From: Diphasiastrum complanatum
Taxonomy: Eukaryota; Streptophyta; Lycopodiopsida; Lycopodiales; Lycopodiaceae
Length of the DNA: 64,000 nucleotides
NCBI GenBank assembly: GCA_029204225.1
Contig: CM055093.1
Coordinates: 30,265,777-30,329,776, forward strand
Reading direction: 5' to 3'
Of the stretch, positions 1-13,689 are shown piece after piece. The notes beneath the pieces are model-generated. The model searched no databases. It was not told where the DNA came from and saw nothing but the letters and a program-made list of their open reading frames with translations. The number at the start of each line of letters is the position of its first letter. Position 1 is the first letter of the stretch. The position numbers were made by a program, and so were the translations under genes.

Positions 1-1451
1 TCCTTGCCCTCCTATTCTTGTAGTAGGCGTGGAGGAATGGGGGAGGCCATGAGAAGTTAGAATAGATAACTTTTCTATGTAGGAACCTACTATATGCTTC
101 CAAAATACGTTGCTAGTTTTGTAAACAATGCCCTATTTTTAATGGTAGTCACGCTTTTGCCTTTCGAATCCTGCCCCAAAATAGATCTTAAACCTTATTT
201 GAAGATTTTTATGATTTAGACTCATTTTTCAACATCCGAATATTCATCTCAAAGCAAGCTCTTGACTTCTATTTCCATTGAGCTATAGCATGTCCTAATC
301 AGATAAAAGAAATGGCAGCTTCTTTTCTTGGAAAACCTTCATTTTGTAAACAAAACCCTATCAGTAAAGTATCGTCTGTGGCCCATTGGATCACCAAACA
401 CTATGCCCCTTCGATCAATACCATAGAATGGATCATAAGCTTATCTAATGAGTAGATAGTACATCTGTTTACTTCCACTAGTTAGTACATGTGACTAGCT
501 CGTGATCATTTGTACGGTAGCCAATACGATTATCTACCTTGGAGTATTCAATACATTTGACTACCCTAAGCAATCAGTCCATTCCAGTAGTCAACTAACA
601 CCCATGATATGAGTTGGCACATGCATGTGAAGTACAATCTTTAGTGGCAGACTATTCCCAATGTGTGCACATATTTTAACAAATGCTAGAATTTATGACA
701 ATCAATAACATGTAATCTCAAGATGTTACACTTGCTCCTATAACATGCAATTGTCATTTGAGTTGTTTGTCCAAGTTATGGCCAGGTGGTTTCGGCTAAT
801 TTTTTATATCTTGAGCAAGAGCATTTGCCCACTAGTTTTGCTATTTAGTTAGGTTTGAGCAAGTCAAAGTGATGAAATGTAATTTTCCTTACTTTTCTGC
901 AAGTCGAAGTGCTGAAATGTGATTTTCCTTACTTCTGCACAAGGAACTAGGGATTTCATTAAGTTCTCTTTGTTCTTTAGTGCTAGAATTCAGCATGACT
1001 GAGTATGCCCTTCACCTGTAGCAAAGTGATAGAAACTTATCATGCTGGTCTTTGTTAAAGTATGAAGCCAATGTGGACATGTTTCTGCATGTGACCTGCA
1101 CCTACTCTTGGTCTATATCCGGCCCTCATGCCCCCACACGTGTGCCCGTGCACATACATATGGCTAAATTATGGATTTTTATGGTCCCCACACTAAGCAT
1201 AATTTATCACTAACTTCAAAAAAATCTGCTAGAAAACATATGTAGATACAAGTTGTTCCTGAAAAAACAAATTTTGCAGCCATGTTTTGAAACGGAACGG
1301 GCATCTATGCAATGTTCCCCTGAGTCATATTTGCTACAATGGCAATAGCCAGACTAGACATCTTTTGTGTGACTTGCTTGAAAGGTGGCATTAAGATGGT
1401 GATAGTGTTGTCTATCCGTATTTTCGACTATCTAAAACAGCATCTTTCCAG
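1..1451. other. AT-rich stretch without recognised gene
   Basis: I see no convincing coding region, RNA gene or transposon end here. One two-copy tandem repeat near 860-939 is listed separately. The stretch is probably intergenic or an intron of the exon-like blocks that follow. Confidence 0.4.
860..939. repeat. Two-copy tandem repeat, about 40 bp
   Basis: Two adjacent copies begin with CAAGTCAAAGTGATGAAATG and CAAGTCGAAGTGCTGAAATG. They differ at a few positions and both end in a run related to TTTTCCTTACTT. The period is 40 bp. No function is apparent. Confidence 0.75.
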
Positions 1452-4111
1452 ATTTTCTTTGACAAACTGTCTGAAGGAGAGGGGCATAATGATTTGATTG
1501 TTGCTTCAATCGAATTCATCTTTGTGATCGAGGAGTAGATTTGGAGCTTGTTCTTGCTCAAGGTAGTGGTTCAGCATTTTATTGGCAAGAACTAATCATA
1601 TCATGTGAACCATAAGTGTTCTTTTTTCTCCATTTTTTCTGCTAGATATTGTCCTTTATGATTAATTACTGATGGTTATATGTAAATTTTTTGAGCAGCC
1701 TATGAGGTGCACCAAAAGTAGTTGGGAAGCCATTTATGTTGCTGAACTCCCTTTGGACCAGCCTCGAGCTCCTTACTATATGTCAGAGGAGCGAGCTTTG
1801 AAGGTTAGGATGCAAATTTGGACAAGATGTTTTTGAATTTTTCTTGCTGCTAGGTGCTCATAATTTGTAGTGAGTATATCATGGTTGTAGCTGTGTGTGA
1901 GCTCATTATTACAGTGAGTAAATCATGGCTGTCTTTGTGCTATTCTGTGTTATGCTGCATGAAAAAGTATTGTTTTTGAGTGATGATTTTAGTATGTGGA
2001 TTCCTTGGGGCTAGGTGATTCCTTTCTGGGCTATATGTTAACTCTATTATGTCATTTGCAGGTTTTTCTGATGAAACATTACAAAAACAAACGAGTTACT
2101 GCAGAAAATTTTGTGCTGAACTTTGAACAAATTTATGTTATAGATGCAAAGACCAAATCTATCACAAGGGCAAAAGTGACGGTATGTGGAAAGACTTGAA
2201 TTTTTTCCTAAGACATGCAAGTGACTTTTTTTTAACTTGAGTATATCTTCAACATGGATTCAGATCTGTACCTTTTGGTACAGAACGTAGTGCCTTCTGC
2301 TTGTGTGAAACAAAGTTTTAAAAATAAAAAGCTTCAAACTCTTGGCATTTATCTCCCAAGAAAAAGCTTCAAAATCCCTTTCATGGGCACAAAGAAAAGC
2401 CCACAAATTTGTGGAGAAAAATTATTTCAAAAAACCTTTCTGTACTGCCAGCTAATTACAGGGAAGCCAGAGAGAAAGAAGGAAAGAAAGCTTTATCAAT
2501 ATCTTTGAAATACCAAATGGTACATAAGACTTGAAGTACATGTCAGGTGTGTTTTTGATCAATACGGAGTGTAAATATGCCATGATAAAATGATGAAACA
2601 AATACTTAAATCAAATACGCAAGTCGATACTGCACTGTCTAAATGCTATCAGGATATCCTGCCAAAAAAAGGATATGATGTGGCAATTGCTAATGACGAT
2701 GAAGACGACAATGAAGTGATGATGATTATGATAAGACTTTGGTACTGCGGTGTCGTTGTCGTAGCTTAAGTGAGTTAATAAGTTTGAAACTTTCCTAGTG
2801 GAAAGGGCCTTTTTGAAACCAGTGAGTCCATCTACTAGTTGCATGCCTCTGTATTTGACATTGTCTCTGATCATGATGCCGATCTCTAATTGTGTGCTCT
2901 AGCACTATCTCTGTCTCATAATCTGTTTTCGGTCATCTCTTGGTAAAGAAAGATGTGATGTGAAGCTGAGAGTCTCTTTTAGTGCATCTATGATCCTGGT
3001 ATACATCTCTGCAAAAGATGAAAGTCTCACATAACATTAGTGCCACACAAGGATCATCATAGGAATGAGTGTAGGGTGACCAGATGGTCCCAAAAAAGGC
3101 AATGACATCTCCCTTTGACTACTATGCTAGAGCCTAGAGTATGCCACTATCATCTATGCTGATTATTGAGTGCCCCCCCCCATCTAGACTCTAGCTGCCC
3201 GCCTTGGAAGCTGTCATCGAGGCATTGGCATGGCCTCAAGCTCAAGGTCATCGTCCCCGTCATCAGACTCACCCTCATCCTCCTCATCCATGTTCTATCA
3301 TGTGGTAGATCTTGTTATAAGATAAGCCAAGGTTGTTGATTAGCCATTGAAAATAAACAGTGCAGGTTGTTGTTTAGCCTCAAGAAAAACAAGATGGTTC
3401 ATTTCTATGGATTGACAGGTTATTGATCATCCTTAGAAAAATCGATATGAAGCAGGTTTCTTCAAGGAAGATGGACGTACACCAGTTGGGAAGTTTGCAT
3501 ATGTGAAAGACAAATACATGTCATGATGAGATGCTTTCTAAGTTGGAAAGTTGTTTGGAGCAAGTGACTCTATTTGTGAGATAGAGGTACGAGATTCCAT
3601 GGAAAAGATAATGTCAATTACTTTGTGTGAGAAGTTCAACTAAGTTCATCAAGTCCATTACAGGTGGTAACTTATGAAAGTACCAGGAGAATTGAAGTGG
3701 ATTCAATTCAAGGAATCAACACAAGTGGAGACAACTACTTATGAAGTACAGGTTTCTAATGTGGGTGTTGATATATGAGATTTGATGTTGACATTTATGG
3801 ATCTATTTCCTACTTATGGTTGTCAAGATGGTGTTATGGTAATCAAAGAGGATTATATTTTCTCTATGAATGTTGGCGAGAGCCTTTGTGGTAACTCGAA
3901 AGATGTTCAAAGAGACCAAGGGAGTCAATCTTCAAGCAAAATTCTCAAGGTTAAGGCAAAGGCTATCACATCTACATTATTTGATTCAGCGGAAATCAAA
4001 CTTCTTTGATTCAAAGGAAGTCAAGGAATCGGGTGATACGTTGCACTCATGGTGGTCACACATATACACTAAAGGGACATGAAGACTAAAGCAAGACATT
4101 GGGAATTCCCT

Positions 4112-4186
4112 CACACACCCTCTCAATCACACACACACGCACACACACACAATGGCAAATGCAAATCAATCTCTCTCTCTCTCTCT
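4112..4186. repeat. Compound CA/CT microsatellite
   Basis: An imperfect (CA)n tract is followed within 30 bp by a (CT)n tract. Both lie inside the long presumed intron of the gene relic. Confidence 0.7.
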
Positions 4187-4231
4187 CAAAAAACCGTGAA
4201 AAGGGGCTGTTCGGGCCATTTTTTACAGAGG

Positions 4232-4259
4232 CCGATTCGAACAGTTTCCCGAATCGGCC
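4232..4259. other. Perfect 9-bp stem hairpin
   Basis: GCCGATTCG and its complement CGAATCGGC are separated by a 10-nt spacer. The surrounding 70 bp also contain related short GTTCACTGTTC / GAACAG words. It could be a degraded transposon tip; no partner end was identified. Confidence 0.45.
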
Positions 4260-5928
4260 AATTTGAATCGCGGTTCACTGTTCGATGTGAAACAGTGATT
4301 TTATGATCCAAATGAAGAGCTGTAAATTGCAATATAAGTCTGACTGCTGGAAAAAAATTGATCTTCAGAAAAGTACATGGAGATTCTGGAATTTGTAGTA
4401 CCTGACTTTCTGCGACCAGATCTGAACACATTTGAGCATGATCTTGAGCTACTTGATGAGAGGACTCCAATGATCCCATCAGATTGAAAATCTGACCACC
4501 ATTAAGAAAAATAGTTCAAAGCAATCTATGTGCTATACTGAAATGAGGGTCTAAAATTTGTGGAATATGGATCCCAACCCCACACTGCTAGAAAAATGCT
4601 CAGATATCAAGTTAAATGCTAAGCATCACAATAGAGCACACATGTGGAGAACATTGAAATGCAAAGAGCAAACCGAATGTAGAACGACTGAATGACAATC
4701 TCTGTTAGGTGGTATCTAAGCCGAATGTAAACTGAATTCTGAAACGTGCTAAACTGGATATGAAGTTACTCTTTAGACCAAGCAACTAGTCTCCAAATCA
4801 TCAATCATTAATAATCAGCTCACCTGCATATATGTGCTATTTGCGGGCACTATATATCTGACTAGTCTCTATGTGAGGGCAGCAAGGTCAATCGTGACTG
4901 TATGAATTCCGTGTTTCTGATAAATGCCAACTGACAAAAGAGGTGCCAAGGCAGCAATATTTGGTGAAGATTATGTTTATAGATTAAGTTCCTAAACTTC
5001 TCAAGAGTAGTCAGATATATAGTGCCATACAATTTTGGCAAGTTGTTTTTCCTGTTTGGAGAAAGTGATCATCTGATGTATATTTCGGCAGTTCCGCTTA
5101 GTTTCTGGTAGTCTCAGCTCCTAATTCTTTCAGTCAAGGTGGTGCTTGTTGCAGGTGTCACAAATGACTTCATTTTCCATCACTTTCCAACCCTCATCTA
5201 CCCCATGCATGTTAGATAACATCTATTATGTGTCAAATATGCTTGCTGCTTAAAGTTTTCAAGCACATTGGCAGAGATCATTACAGTCCAGTTGAGAAGA
5301 AATACAAGCAATAGTGTTCATGCTGTATGCAATCAACTTGATGCTGCATATTTTGTTATGGATTGGAGATTCTGGGACTTTCATTGCATTTTGTGTGTGA
5401 AACTGTTGCATTGTTGTTACAGGTTACTGTACCTGGAGGTAAAGATCGTGATAGGAAGAAGGATGTCTTGATTGTCCAAAATGGTGGAACTTCCTTCCGT
5501 GTCATTCCAAAAGTATGGGATATGTTTTGTTGACACGATGAGATTCCCTCTAAGCTTTATGTGCTGCAGTGTACTGTTCTTAGTTATGTAACTCTTTTTT
5601 AATCTTACTTGTCCCTTCCCATGCACAATATGGAATCAGACTCTGGGCCTGAGGTGAAGAAAGATGTCTACTTCTAGGCCACATTTTCAGGACTTAGGTA
5701 GCCCTGCATTTCCATCTTAAAATAAATGTAATGGGAAGGTTCTATATTTGATTGGACTACTGAAAGCATATCCACTTTCGTGATTGCCAGGAAAAGAGGA
5801 AAAGTCCTGATGAGATTCTTGGATCTCTTTACTGGAAAGAAACAAGAGAAACAATGCAGAATTTTCTACGCGGTTTTCGTGATTATGAACGATCCAACTG
5901 GTTTTGACATCAAATTGTTGCCAAAAAG

Positions 5929-6916
5929 GTACACTATAGGTAGTACAAGTTTTTTTTGAATGCTGTAGATATGCCTTCTTATGGACAGTTATCAACAGTC
6001 AATAGAAGGCTTTCCTTTATTATACCCCTTCAAAATGCAACTAATAGGCCATACCTGCTCAAACCACAACGCTAGGTCATTAGAGCAGCTCTTATTTCTT
6101 GGTTCCTACACCTATATTACCATCATGAGCTGAATAGCATCACATCAAATGATTTTGTATTTATGATCAATTCAAAAGTTTACAGCAAACACTGTCACCC
6201 CACATTATTAGATGATGATTCATATGTTAATTATTTAGGCACTTTAGTTAAATGTAGTCTCCCATACCCAAAGTTTATTGCTCTTCCTGTAGAATTAAGT
6301 TTCAAGAGTAGCATAATCTTGTTGGTGGTTTTGACTCTAGGATCTCCAAGATCTGCTTTTGTTTGTCATTGAATCTGTCGGTAATTTTGATTGCCCCAGA
6401 ATACCTGAAGTGAGTTTCTGAGATCTAGTAAGCCAGTTCTTACATCGAGAAACTGTAGCTTTTTGCTTCTGTACTAAACTTTTGGTTAACCCTTAGCCCA
6501 TTCTCCAAAACAATTCACAGAAGGCCTTCATCTGTTGGATACAATCCCAGTCCCAGGAGTTTTATGGTGTATGTTGATGCTCCAGCCTCAGGCAGTTTCC
6601 AATATCCCATGAAGTCCTTAGAATCGAGACTTTATCTGGTATAATAAAATGTCAGAATGTTCCTCTTTAAGAAGTACATGCATTAAGTTTAATTTTTATT
6701 AACTGCATGCCCTTTTAGCCTTGCCTTTCAAAGCCAAGACTGTGTTCATGTTGGTCAAGGAAGTTCATGATAAAGTCAAAGTTAAAAGAAGTTCCTAAAA
6801 TTTAGAGACTTTCCCTAAATGAAGTGCCACATTCACTACAAAGGGCCACCTTGAAGAATGTTGAAGAGTTGAATTGCCGTGCAAAAAGGAGAACTTGGGA
6901 AATAGCATTCATGAAT

Positions 6917-6956
<40 letters not shown>

Positions 6957-9900
6957 ATTAATGTCTTCTTCGCCCAAACTAAGGGGCATGAGACAAAAAG
7001 GTACATAAACTGATTATACGGAATAATTGGAGAAATGCAACCTTTTACAAGGTCAGTTGAACAACTCTCAAACTCATTATCACTATCTCACTATCCCTAT
7101 CACTAGCTCACTATCTCTATCTTACTCAGTTACAATAGATTTAGAAGCTTTAAGTCTATATTGAAATAGCTCTCAAAGTAATGGGTATAATGGCAACAAT
7201 AAAGCATGGATCTAGTGTTGTAGAGCATCCACAGGGAGCCTAACGATTAATAAACTTTAAAGATGAATTGTGGACGTGACTACTCTCGTACATATTGTAA
7301 AATAATGAATAATCGAATCGTAATGTTCAATCATGATTTTAATTGAATTTTTGTGTATATACAGAAACTTTTGAAATCATAAACTTAATAAAGTTTGTGA
7401 CTATAAAATAAAGATAGAAAAGTTTTGTTCCCAAAATTCTCACTCATTCATTTGTTTGGTCATTCAAGTTGTCATTGATAATGATCATTGTGCTTCAAAA
7501 ATTGTAGGTCCAAATGATACACATTGCAAACACTTTTTGTCTTTGATGTTGTTTATTAATAGTAGATGTTCATGTGCTTTTGAAATCTCGGTATTCTATT
7601 TTTACAAACAAGAAATATTCAATGTTTGCATCAATAAAAGACAATTGTTGCAATTAGTAGTGAGTGATATTTTGAAGAAGGTTATGACTTTGTATAATTC
7701 ACAATTTTTTCCATACATTGCCAAATTACAATTATTGGAAATGCCACTCTGGAATATATTTACATATACTACTCCAACCCTCTCTTCAATCTACTTTTAC
7801 CACAAAAATTCAAAGTCATCAAACATGTGTTAGACATTATGTCTAACCCTACATATATTACACAAACACTGTCGTATCATGTATAGAGCAGTAGGTATGA
7901 AAACCAAAATACCATGATCTTTACATAATAACATACATACTCATCAATATGCATTCATTATGTTTTTATATAGATTAGATTGACATCAAACAAGCATCAT
8001 AAAATGGTATGTTGAATGTATAATGATTAATTGAATTTTGGTTAAATCACTAAAGACATCAAATAGCAGATTGTCCAATGCCCTTCAGTAAATTATTTAA
8101 TATTTTCTTAATTGCTTATTTTTTAATCTCGTTATGTCAGTATCCATGTGCACAATCTGAATCAAGCTTCATAGCTCAAGGTGAGAAAATAAAATTGCAA
8201 CTAGACTACAAACTAGGATACTTGTATTTTGCAAAATGACTGGCTAATTTTCACCCATCTTCATTATTTTCTAATTTGAAGCATTAACAAAAATCTAAAA
8301 TATTGCTAATATGGTAAAGGCATTTGTGGTATACCATAGTTTCTTGTGTTGCAAAGTTTGCACCTGTTTTGCTCTTGCCTTGTGTAAGCACCAAGGATTG
8401 GTGTGAATTTTTTTAAATTCATGTTGTGAATATCTTGTTTCTTTGATGCTTTTAAGGATTCCTTAAGGCTTTGCAGTCAAATTTTGGCATTTGTTACATA
8501 AAGAATAAAGTTTTTGTGTGAGAAAGGGTGTTGTCCACCTTTTAATGGTCCAATTGCTTCATCACTCCACATGCACAACGGATTTTATGGTGATTATGTT
8601 TTTTCACTTCTTAAAAAGTGACTACTATTCTTTGTGAAGGCCTTTTTCATTTGTCTAAGATACTAGTCTTCCACATGCCAATTGCTACATCCTCTTTCAT
8701 CTTGGTGAAATTTTAGCCTGTTGGCCATGTGTTTTACAATCCGTTGTCTTTTGCATGTTTTTGTTGTTAGCAAACTTTCTCATGACCATCACAACATCAA
8801 CAATATTTTTGCACTCTTTGTAATAAAGAACCAATATTTGTAGCAATCACAACCACCTAATAGTGGTTGCAATAAGTCACCCTTTTCACCATCCTGTTGG
8901 CTCATAATTATGATGACAACTATGAACACTTACAACCATTTTTTTTTTGGTGCTAGAATGTTTGGAGTCATTCATTGAGGTGCCACTTCATTCCTATTGT
9001 GTGTTAACTGAGTTTGATGCCATAGGGAAAGAATATTTGCTCTTGCACCTATTGGTAGTCCATTTGTGGGTCTTTCGATGCTTTATTTCATAGATGGATA
9101 TAATTTGGATAATTGTTGATTATTAAATATTGTTGGAGCATTATTGTTATCAATGTATCTAATGCACTATCTATGTTGCTAAGGGTCCTAGGCCATACAT
9201 GATCTAATATTAACACACATGGGAGGTCTTTATTGTTGTGATGATGGCTTCGTTTTCTAGTTGAGTCATGTTAACAATATGTATTCATGAGGTCCACACA
9301 CACACACATATATGCTTCAATTCACATTTTTGCTATGTCTATTCTACTATGGCTACTACTTGATCTAATACAAAGGTGCTTACCTATTTAGCACATTAGG
9401 CAATTACTTTTGACTTGCCACATTAACATCACTTTTCCATGACATTAACAAAGTACAATAGAATTTATATTCTAGTTTGCCTTACGTTGATGGGCTAAAA
9501 GATTGGCTTCTTGTACTTTGATATGTATTACAAAAATTGATCTACATGTGAAAAAGGATGTTCTCCCACTTTTTGTAATATCTTCAACTCATAGCCTTGT
9601 AGATCTTAAGCAAATTGACTTTTTGCAAGAGTTGGGAGATGTTATTATAGATCCTGGGTTGCTCATGGGATAATGAGATAATTTTTGAAATCTAGAGGAG
9701 ATAAATATAGTCTAGGAGTACAATGCAAAGTTCGCTAAGCTTGCATGTCTCGTTGTTGAACATTACACCATAGGAATTTAGGCCTAGATGCATTGCCATC
9801 GCATATAGTCCTTCATTGCATGATGTGGCATATACTTGATCTTTTACACTTGCAAAGGCTATATCACTTTCTTCTACTTGAAGCATAAGTGAAATGACAA

Positions 9901-10707
9901 TGTGATCTCCTCATGGAGCGCAACTACGTTTGTTACTAAGTCACAACCACCACCATGACATTCTAGTGACTCTTTTTGTCATACTACTGCTTTTCCTAAG
10001 TCTAGCTTTCGTGACATGTATACTTTAGTAGAGATTATTGATGAACAAAAATTCTATCATCCAAGTGTACCATGCCAAATTACATCACGCTAGAGATTCT
10101 AAGCCAATTTGCACAATTACTTCACATAATGTTGATAATGAGAACTATGAGCTTTATGTTCATATCGTTAATGAGTCTCCCAACTTGCCTTCTTTACCAT
10201 GCACACTTAGCTTATACCACTTGGAGTGGTTGAGCTTGATCATCCAAATCCAACTAAGGGTTCACATAGTAGGAGTTTATTGTATCATCATATATTGGTC
10301 ATACTCAATCTTTGATTAATAATATAGTATTCTTGATATTCATGCTACTACACTCTAGGTGTTTGCTTTTCATGTATTTCACAACTTCTAGGCAACATCA
10401 ACTTGGTGAGTTCAAAGTAATATGATATCATCTTTGGTATATAATGGTTTACTAATTTGGGTCATGTATCTCTCATTCCAACCCATACTACAGCCTATAT
10501 TACACATGTGTGGGCTCGGATTTCAATGTTTATCAATGCTTTTGATTGTTAATGCTTGTTGTTTGTCAAATTGCCAATCTAGATCAACTTTTTTGTGTCT
10601 AATTTTTTGATAGATTGTTAAGCAATCATCCAATCACTCTTGTGGATCTTTTGTAGATCCATTTATGGTCCTAAAGTACAGTACTTTCACGATAGCTCGC
10701 CATTTAA
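5929..10707. other. Gene-poor AT-rich region
   Basis: No protein family is recognisable on either strand in this 4.8 kb. The open frames present, such as one of 125 codons at 7456-7833, are AT-rich and low in conserved-looking sequence. A (GA)n tract at 6920-6953 is the only distinct feature. Confidence 0.5.
6920..6953. repeat. (GA)n microsatellite
   Basis: About 17 GA units. The 3' flank begins TCCATTAATGTCTT, closely matching the flank of the GA tract that ends at 50912, so the two tracts may belong to copies of one dispersed repeat. Confidence 0.9.
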
Positions 10708-10890
10708 TCATATCGTATGTTTCAGTTTCGCAATCCTATTGATAGACAATAAATTTTTGGTTAATCCAAGAATATAAACTACATCGGTAATAAGTTTCTG
10801 AGTATCATCTTGCAAAAGAATTGCACGATGTCCTGGCCTTCGATTTTTTGAGATCTTGCAATGTTTATCTGTATTGTTGATGACTTGCAA
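10708..10890 (-). pseudogene. Ty1/copia fragment, region after the protease
   Basis: The antisense frame contains LLQDDTQKLITDV, then VYILGLTKNLLSINRIAKL. This resembles the segment between protease and integrase of copia polyproteins (typically L-x-x-VLYVPxLxxNLLSV). Only about 60 codons remain. No LTR or neighbouring copia sequence was recognised on either side, so it is an isolated scrap. The family call rests on the NLLSI motif and its context. Confidence 0.6.
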
Positions 10891-11120
10891 GATTCAATTG
10901 AAACTCGAATTGAAGAAGTTCAAATTAATTTAAATGCTAGTTTGAAGAAGACTCAAATTCGAAGTTGATTCGAATATTAGTCCAAAGTTATTTGAAGGAA
11001 ATTTGAGTTTGAAGTTGACTCTAATATTGATTTGAAGGAGATTCGAATCAAGGAGATGATTTGAATATTTTGAATGTTTGGGATTTGTTGAGACATGAAA
11101 TAGAGTCAAAGGAACTCAAA
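10880..11120. repeat. Degenerate GAATTTGAAG-type repeat tract
   Basis: Words such as TTTGAAG, ATTCGAA and GAATATT recur every 40-50 bp with many changes. It looks like an old minisatellite. No clean unit could be defined by eye. Confidence 0.4.
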
Positions 11121-12076
11121 ATAATGTAATTCAAATTTGATGAATGTTTGTTGTTTGAATCCTGAGTAAATGTAGACCTTCAATTTTTTTTTATCTTTGT
11201 TGCTCGTTTCTTGGGTAAAATTGCAGACCTTTGAAATCTACTCAAAATTTGAAGTCGTGTACTTCTAATACATCAGTGATTATCAACGCTATATAATATC
11301 CAACGTAAGCTTTGTAGGCCCAAAATGAGCTTTGACCTTAGGAATAAGGTAGTTCCCGCTTTAGGCCCTCCAAAGTAATTAGTAAGGATAATAGGCCAAT
11401 AGGGGCACAATGTACATTGACATAATACTTAGCAAGGGCTAACTATCCCTCAAGATAATCATGTTTAGTTAAGTTAGAGCTTTGTCTATAAGTAGGCAAG
11501 TGACATCAATCTTTGGATCTTTTGGCTCATTTGCAACTGATAGAGCTTAGCTCCTTCTTTGTGAATGTGAGCCATGGGAATAGAGCTTGCTAGGATTCAT
11601 GTGGATTGGTTTCATGTGCCCAATCCACATGAATCCATCCCCATTTTGTACTTGATTTGCTTCCAACCTTTTGAATTCTAATTGATGATTCCTTGAAGCT
11701 CTATTTGTACTTTGTGTTTTATGGCTATATCAACATGAATGCTATGTTGTTTGCTTCATAGTCCATCAACATATTACTCTCTATTGTAAAGATTGGTTTT
11801 GCCACACATGGTACACAAGAACTTAAAAAAAATTGTATGCACTGAATAATGATTGGGTGCTCGAAAGAGCATGAAAACTCTTCAAAACTCATACTCATGC
11901 TAGTATGGAGATTTAAATGAAATAACAATTGGAAGTTTGATGATTTTTCTGGTGGTAAAAAATAAAAAATATCATCAATTTAGGGTTTCTAGAGTACTTC
12001 AAGTCACATTTAACAAAAAGGAATGATAGAGGGTTCATATTCATTTGATGCACACTTCCATTAACACATTCTTATG

Positions 12077-12895
12077 CATTAAAAGAGTTCTGAATCCAAA
12101 AAGACCTTTTGTAAAGATGTTGTTTAATTTTTTTTCTCAGAAATTTCTTACATATGGACCAATCAAAAGACTCAACTTTGAAATTTACATAATGTAATTT
12201 ATAAGAATTGAAAAACAATTTTTTTTTTCAATAAGATTGTGATTTGGCGTCGGGGGCAGGCCACAAGCATAACATGTTGTCAATAGCTTAATAGACAATT
12301 TATCAATAAATACCATAACTTTTAAACCATAGCCTCGATTTTAAAAACAAAATGGTACCATTGGAAAGTGCTTGACGAGAGCTTTCTGGCGACATCCTAG
12401 ATGACTCAGTTTTGAACTATCATTCAAAAATTACATCCAGTCAAAGTTTTCAAAAGATCCAATATCTCTTATGTGCGTGGATAGAGTACTCTTTCAGCGA
12501 GAGGATGGTCTATCTGTGCACATAAGAGATATTGGGTTGAAAGGGTCTTCTATCCATGCACAAAAGAGATATTGAGTCATTTGATAACTCTGATTGGATG
12601 TAACTTTTGAATGGTAGCTCAGAATTGGGTTATGTAGGGTGTTGTTGGAAAGCTCTTGTCGAGCACTTGCACCAAGTTTGTCTCAATTGGGGCTACAGTT
12701 TAAAAGTTATGCTTTTAATAATGAACTATAAGTTATAATGTACGTAGAATGGTTAACCATCGAAAATAGGGCGAGTAGAAATGACAAAGCATTGGGTAGA
12801 AAATGAATTTATTCTGGTAATTTAGATGAATAAACTTTGTCAATCTATGTGACATTCCTTATAGGGTCTTTTTTGGATTAAGAATTCCTCTAATG
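12077..12895. mobile_element. 819-bp foldback element, family copy 1
   Basis: The left end starts CATTAAAAGAGTTCTGAATC and the right end, read on the other strand, starts CATTAGAGGAATTCTTAATC; both continue into CCAAAAAGACC. The inverted repeat is not limited to the tips. From about 12310 to 12720 the two halves match as inverted arms: ACTTTTAAAC, the segment around GTGCTTGACGAGAGCTTTC, ATTCAAAAATTACATCCAGT and AATATCTCTTATGTGC recur in reverse order about a centre near 12515. This is the architecture of a foldback or long-TIR MITE. No coding capacity is seen. A target duplication was not evident. A shorter relative lies at 38685-39061. Confidence 0.75.
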
Positions 12896-13483
12896 AAGTT
12901 ACTAATATTATTATTGTAGGCAGTTCTACAAAAAAAAAAAAAAAACAAGCATGGGTGGGCTGTTGGAAAGAAAAGTAGGTTGAATAGAAATTTAACTTAC
13001 GAAATTTGCATAAGTACTGAAAAATTTGAATACCCAATTCTATGGATAGGTATATAAAAATACCTATTGATTATGTATGAATATAAAATTTTAGCAAACT
13101 TGTTTGTACTAACAATGTAATCAGACTAATCAATTTATCCTGCTTCTAGGAACTAGTTGAGACGTCATAGGCAACCATGGTAGTGCTAATAGGTAGTTGG
13201 TTAAATCGATTAGCTAGTTAGCAACTTTGAATATGAGTAGATAGAACTATAGAACGATGTAAGATCAGACAAAGCTTAATCTTGAACCTGTTCTAAGTTG
13301 CCAGTGGAGTTGGTATTAAGAATTGTTATCAAAGATAATGCGGAATAAAAAGAGAGATTGACAAGTAACATTCATGCATTACAATACATTAGAATGAACC
13401 TTGAAAAGTATTTTCATTTGAAATAATAGATTGAATATACATTTGATTGTTTAACAACTTCAACTTCCTTCAGTGCTTTGATT

Positions 13484-13504
13484 CTATGTATAAATAGAGG
13501 GCGC
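13484..13504 (+). promoter_or_regulatory. TATA-box-like site
   Basis: TATAAATAG lies just upstream of the left inverted-repeat arm. Its spacing suggests the arm may be the transcribed part of an old LTR in plus orientation. This is inference from position only. Confidence 0.3.
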
Positions 13505-13529
13505 CATAGTTGGTTTGACAAGTATGTAA

Positions 13530-13660
13530 AGACTATGATAGCTGTCGGGTTAAGTACTTGATACTACATATGGTTGTTGACATACCAAGTACTTAGAGTG
13601 CTTGATATTAATGATGGTAGTTGACATACCAAGCACTTAGAGTACTTTGTATAAGCAACA
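13530..13660. repeat. Left arm of an inverted repeat flanking the copia relic
   Basis: Contains two tandem versions of a block built on GTTGACATACCAAGTACTTA. The reverse complement matches 15660-15740. The match covers the AAGTACTTGGTAT core, the CAACTACCAT word, the TATCAAGTACTTAAC word and a weaker extension into CAACTTTCATA. The right arm has only one copy of the duplicated block. Confidence 0.7.
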
Positions 13661-13689
13661 TATCATGACATACTCATATTTGTAGGGCT

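Larger units (their letters stand above)
1452..5928 (+). pseudogene. Unidentified intron-rich gene relic, five phase-0 exon-like blocks
   Basis: Five blocks are bounded by AG acceptors and GT donors: 1452-1562, 1699-1803, 2062-2181, 5423-5512 and 5791-5928. Their lengths are 111, 105, 120, 90 and 138 nt, all multiples of three, so every junction is phase 0. Conceptual peptides include SSWEAIYVAELPLDQP in block 2, NFVLNFEQIYVIDAKTKS in block 3, VTVPGGKDRDRKKDVLIVQ in block 4 and KSPDEILGSLYWKETRE in block 5. They read like conserved protein rather than chance ORFs. I do not recognise the family. Block 1 has an in-frame TAG (weakest block) and block 5 has a TGA at 5905-5907, which could come from CGA by C-to-T change. 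The 3.2-kb intron between blocks 3 and 4 is swollen with repeats. It may be the remains of a real gene or a fragment whose remaining exons lie outside the window. Exon structure is seen; identity is not claimed. Confidence 0.5.

Noticed and set aside
7456-7833. 125-codon open frame
   Set aside because: No motif, AT-rich, no splice or promoter context; chance openness is likely in AT-rich DNA of this size.
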